From an uncultured Clostridium sp. (GTDB lineage Bacteria > Bacillota > Clostridia > Lachnospirales > Lachnospiraceae), in contig CAMNRM010000004.1 of assembly GCA_946553025.1 (NCBI GenBank), positions 1 to 64,000 of the forward strand: a stretch of 64,000 nucleotides of DNA. Reading direction: 5' to 3'. A program made the translations under genes and the position numbers. Of the stretch, positions 62,330 through 64,000 are shown in pieces. The notes under the pieces are model-generated. The model did not search any database and was not told the origin of the DNA. It saw nothing but the letters and a program-made list of their open reading frames with translations. The stretch's first letter is position 1; every line of letters starts with the position of its first letter.

Positions 62330-62959
62330 ATGTCAGAAAAAATGATTGAAAACAACAAGGTAAGCGTTATTGGTAAGATTGTGTCTGGGTTTACGTTCAG
62401 CCATGAGGTGTTTGGGGAAGGATTTTACATGATCGATCTGGAGGTGAACCGCCTCAGTGAGCAGGCGGATATTATTCCTCTGATGATTTCTGAACGGCTG
62501 ATTAAGGTGGAAGAGGACTATCGGGGGTGCACGGTAGAGGCTGTCGGGCAGTTCCGCTCCTATAACCGCCATGAAGGGGCGAAAAATAAGCTGGTTCTTT
62601 CGGTGTTTGTGCGGGAAATCCATTTTATGGAAGAATTTACCGATTACACAAAGACGAATCAGATCTTTTTGGACGGATACATATGCAAGCTGCCGGTTTA
62701 CCGGAAGACCCCGTTAGGGCGTGAAATTGCGGATCTTTTGCTGGCGGTCAACCGTCCCTACGGCAAATCGGATTATATTCCCTGCATTGCCTGGGGAAGG
62801 AATGCACGTTTTGCTTCCAGCTTCGAGGTCGGCTCCCGGGTGAAGGTATGGGGGCGTGTGCAGAGCCGTGAGTATACCAAAAAACTCAGTGAAACCGAGT
62901 GCGAAAAGAGGGTGGCCTACGAAGTTTCGGTAAGCAAGCTGGAGTGCGGGGAAGCCTAA
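62330..62959 (+). CDS. SSB-like protein with two OB-type regions
   Basis: 209 residues. The N-terminal half (NKVSVIGKIVSGFTFSHEVFG, then beta-rich to VFVREIHF) and the C-terminal half (NQIFLDGYICKLPVYRKTPLGREIADLLLAVN, YIPCIAWGRNA, GSRVKVWGRVQSREYTK) each look like an OB fold. The second closely resembles bacterial single-stranded DNA-binding proteins, including the W-G-R-A strand. No acidic SSB tail is present at the C-terminus. AAAGAGGAG precedes the ATG. Probably a secondary SSB or a primosomal-type protein rather than the main SSB. Confidence 0.75.
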   Translation: MSEKMIENNKVSVIGKIVSGFTFSHEVFGEGFYMIDLEVNRLSEQADIIPLMISERLIKVEEDYRGCTVEAVGQFRSYNRHEGAKNKLVLSVFVREIHFMEEFTDYTKTNQIFLDGYICKLPVYRKTPLGREIADLLLAVNRPYGKSDYIPCIAWGRNARFASSFEVGSRVKVWGRVQSREYTKKLSETECEKRVAYEVSVSKLECGEA

Positions 62960-62973
62960 ATGTAAATAAATGT

Positions 62974-63002
62974 TTGCCAAATCGACAAATCTATGGTATG
63001 AT
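62974..63002 (+). promoter_or_regulatory. Promoter of the cobalamin adenosyltransferase gene
   Basis: TTGCCA (62974-62979), 17 bases, TATGAT (62997-63002). Confidence 0.7.
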
Positions 63003-63060
63003 TGGCTTCGTTGATAAAGGCAGCGGAGATTTATCCGCATGATTTAAGAGGTGCATTTCG

Positions 63061-63555
63061 ATGAAAAACGGAACAGTTCAGGTAATCTGTGGTTCAGGAA
63101 AAGGAAAAACCAGTATGGCTCTGGGGCTTGCCATCAGTGCGCTGGCAGAGCAGAAGCGGGTAATTATGATTCAGTTTTTAAAGGGCAGTCTGGAGCCGGA
63201 GCGCATGGATGTGCTGACGCGCTTGGAGCCGGATCTTAAAGTATTCCGCTTTGAAAAATCCCCGGCCTTTTTTGAGCATCTTTCTGAAGAAGAGAAAAAA
63301 GAGGAAGAGCGAAATATTCACAACGGCCTGAATTTTGCTAAAAAGGTTATGGCTACAGGAGAATGTGATGTATTGATTCTGGATGAGATTTTGGGGATTG
63401 TTGACTGCGGAATTATAACCGCAGAGGATTTGGTGCAGAACCTAAAAGCCAGGGAAAAGGAGATGTCGGTGATTTTAACGGGGCTGGTATTTCCTTTTGG
63501 TCTGGAAAATGACGTGGATGCCATAACGACGATTCAAAGCAAGGATGTAAAGTAA
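63061..63555 (+). CDS. cobO: Cob(I)alamin adenosyltransferase, CobA/CobO type
   Basis: 164 residues. Transfers the adenosyl group of ATP to the corrinoid cobalt, making adenosyl-B12. The P-loop GSGKGKTSMALGLA is at the N-terminus, with IMIQFLKG and VLILDEILGIVDCGI. RGQH-type residues of some BtuR proteins are absent, and the length is slightly short (typical 170-200), but the fold is complete. AGAGG lies at 63047. No other B12 genes are adjacent and no cobalamin riboswitch fits the 100-base upstream gap. Confidence 0.88.
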   Translation: MKNGTVQVICGSGKGKTSMALGLAISALAEQKRVIMIQFLKGSLEPERMDVLTRLEPDLKVFRFEKSPAFFEHLSEEEKKEEERNIHNGLNFAKKVMATGECDVLILDEILGIVDCGIITAEDLVQNLKAREKEMSVILTGLVFPFGLENDVDAITTIQSKDVK

Positions 63556-63609
63556 AAGCGACAAAGATAAGCGACAAAGTAAAAAGAAAGTAAAAACGCG
63601 ATCTTGGCA

Positions 63610-63638
63610 TTGACAAGCAGAAAGAAACATGATAGGAT
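63610..63638 (+). promoter_or_regulatory. Promoter of the dapA leader
   Basis: TTGACA (63610-63615), 17 bases, TAGGAT (63633-63638), just upstream of the riboswitch. Confidence 0.75.
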
Positions 63639-63650
63639 AAATTGAATATT

Positions 63651-63830
63651 GAGGGTAGAGGTTGCGCTGATTATCAGTACACTGCCGGATGTGCCGGACA
63701 CAGGGGAAAGCAGTAGAAAGGAAAAAGCGCCGAAGGATGGGAAGCCGGACTTTCCAGCCTGGGCATATGGTGAATAGTCATATGACTGTCATCCGGACGG
63801 ATGGAGAGCTACTGAAGAAGAACAAGAAGG
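63651..63830 (+). ncRNA. Lysine riboswitch (L box)
   Basis: The conserved lysine aptamer blocks appear in order: GAGGGTAGAGGTTGCG at the 5' end, AGGGGAAAGCAG, GCCGAAGGATGGGAAGCC, CTGGGCATATGGTGAATAGTC, ATATGACTGTCATCCGG and GGAGAGCTACTGA closing the P1 stem. It precedes dapA, a lysine pathway gene. Lysine binding should favour the terminator that follows. Confidence 0.93.
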
Positions 63831-63850
63831 ACGAATGTGTTCATGATTTC

Positions 63851-63886
63851 GGGGCTGACCAGAGGTGTTGGCCCTGTTTTTTCGCT
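63851..63886 (+). terminator. Riboswitch expression-platform terminator
   Basis: GGGCTGAC (63852-63859) pairs with GTTGGCCC (two G-U), followed by TGTTTTTTC. It lies between the lysine aptamer and dapA. Confidence 0.8.
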
Positions 63887-63939
63887 TTATTTGGAATATT
63901 GAACGATTGAATATTTGATTATTACAGGAGGAAAAATGT

Positions 63940-64000
63940 ATGGCAGTATTTGAAGGTGCAGGTGTGGCTCTGGTTACGCCGATGAAAGCAAACGGAGAGG
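63940..64000 (+). CDS. dapA: 4-hydroxy-tetrahydrodipicolinate synthase, 5' end only
   Basis: ATG 63940 follows AGGAGG (63927-63932). The 20 visible codons read MAVFEGAGVALVTPMKANGE, the standard DapA start with GxxVALVTP. The gene runs off the window. It catalyses the first committed step of lysine/diaminopimelate synthesis from pyruvate and aspartate semialdehyde. An earlier ATG at 63936 is out of frame and stops at once. Confidence 0.92.
   Translation, partial: MAVFEGAGVALVTPMKANGE

Noticed and set aside
62960-63060. Cobalamin riboswitch before the adenosyltransferase gene
   Set aside because: The gap is about 100 bases, already holding a promoter, too short for a B12 aptamer.

Overview
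The window is a chromosome segment from a low-GC, Gram-positive anaerobe, most likely a gut Lachnospiraceae (Clostridia). Supporting this are strong AGGAGG ribosome binding sites, the gene order ylxM-ffh-rpsP-khpA-rimM-trmD, a single-chain pyruvate:ferredoxin oxidoreductase, a YtrA-type ABC operon, small Cys/Gly-rich proteins and a lysine riboswitch before dapA. I cannot name the species from sequence alone.

Layout. 1-7.1 kb: a markedly AT-rich surface-polysaccharide operon with two GT2, one GT4 and two DUF4422 glycosyltransferases. All five carry an added Rossmann-like module. 7.2-10.2 kb: a predicted AAA-ATPase/PD-(D/E)XK gene head-to-head with a decayed paralogue. 10.4-14.3 kb: a pentose-phosphate-epimerase-like enzyme, a secreted low-complexity protein and an IspD/TarI-like cytidylyltransferase with a charged insert. 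14.6-19.2 kb: housekeeping SRP/ribosome/tRNA-modification genes. 19.3-23.3 kb: a heterodimeric ABC multidrug exporter behind a long leader with a promoter, a 36-codon ORF and terminator-like hairpins, organised like bmrB-bmrC-bmrD. 23.4-28.2 kb: clpS-clpA and a membrane sulfatase/LTA-synthase-like gene. 28.2-33.9 kb: small orphan proteins, a Cys-rich protein, a MATE exporter and a VanW-domain protein.

34-38.5 kb is an accessory graveyard. It holds an AAA/PD-(D/E)XK gene, a broken Rpn-family gene, and a duplicated [Rpn tail - small antitoxin-like ORF - toxin relic - promoter-like] unit. Between the two copies lies an intact gene joining a HicB-like domain to a Panacea/SocA-like (DUF4065) domain. 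38.6-42.1 kb: PFOR. 42.2-48.2 kb: a PucR/CdaR-type regulator divergent from a four-gene oxidoreductase operon (flavin/Fe-S ene-reductase, VOC protein, two MDR dehydrogenases), probably for reduction or catabolism of an unknown small molecule. 48.3-52 kb: GntR/YtrA-ABC operon with a visible palindromic operator. 52.2-56.4 kb: a serpin lipoprotein, cytidine deaminase, a RhuM-family gene and adenosine deaminase. 56.4-64 kb: PBP1A, YigZ, TypA, an SSB-like protein, cobalamin adenosyltransferase, and the riboswitch-controlled start of dapA.

Two repeat classes run through the window: a dispersed palindromic intergenic element (TGAACAGTAAC-type arms), and short tandem repeats directly after three stop codons in the 11-17 kb region. 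No tRNA, rRNA, CRISPR array or complete insertion sequence was recognised. All family calls come from reading the translated sequence by eye, without database searches.
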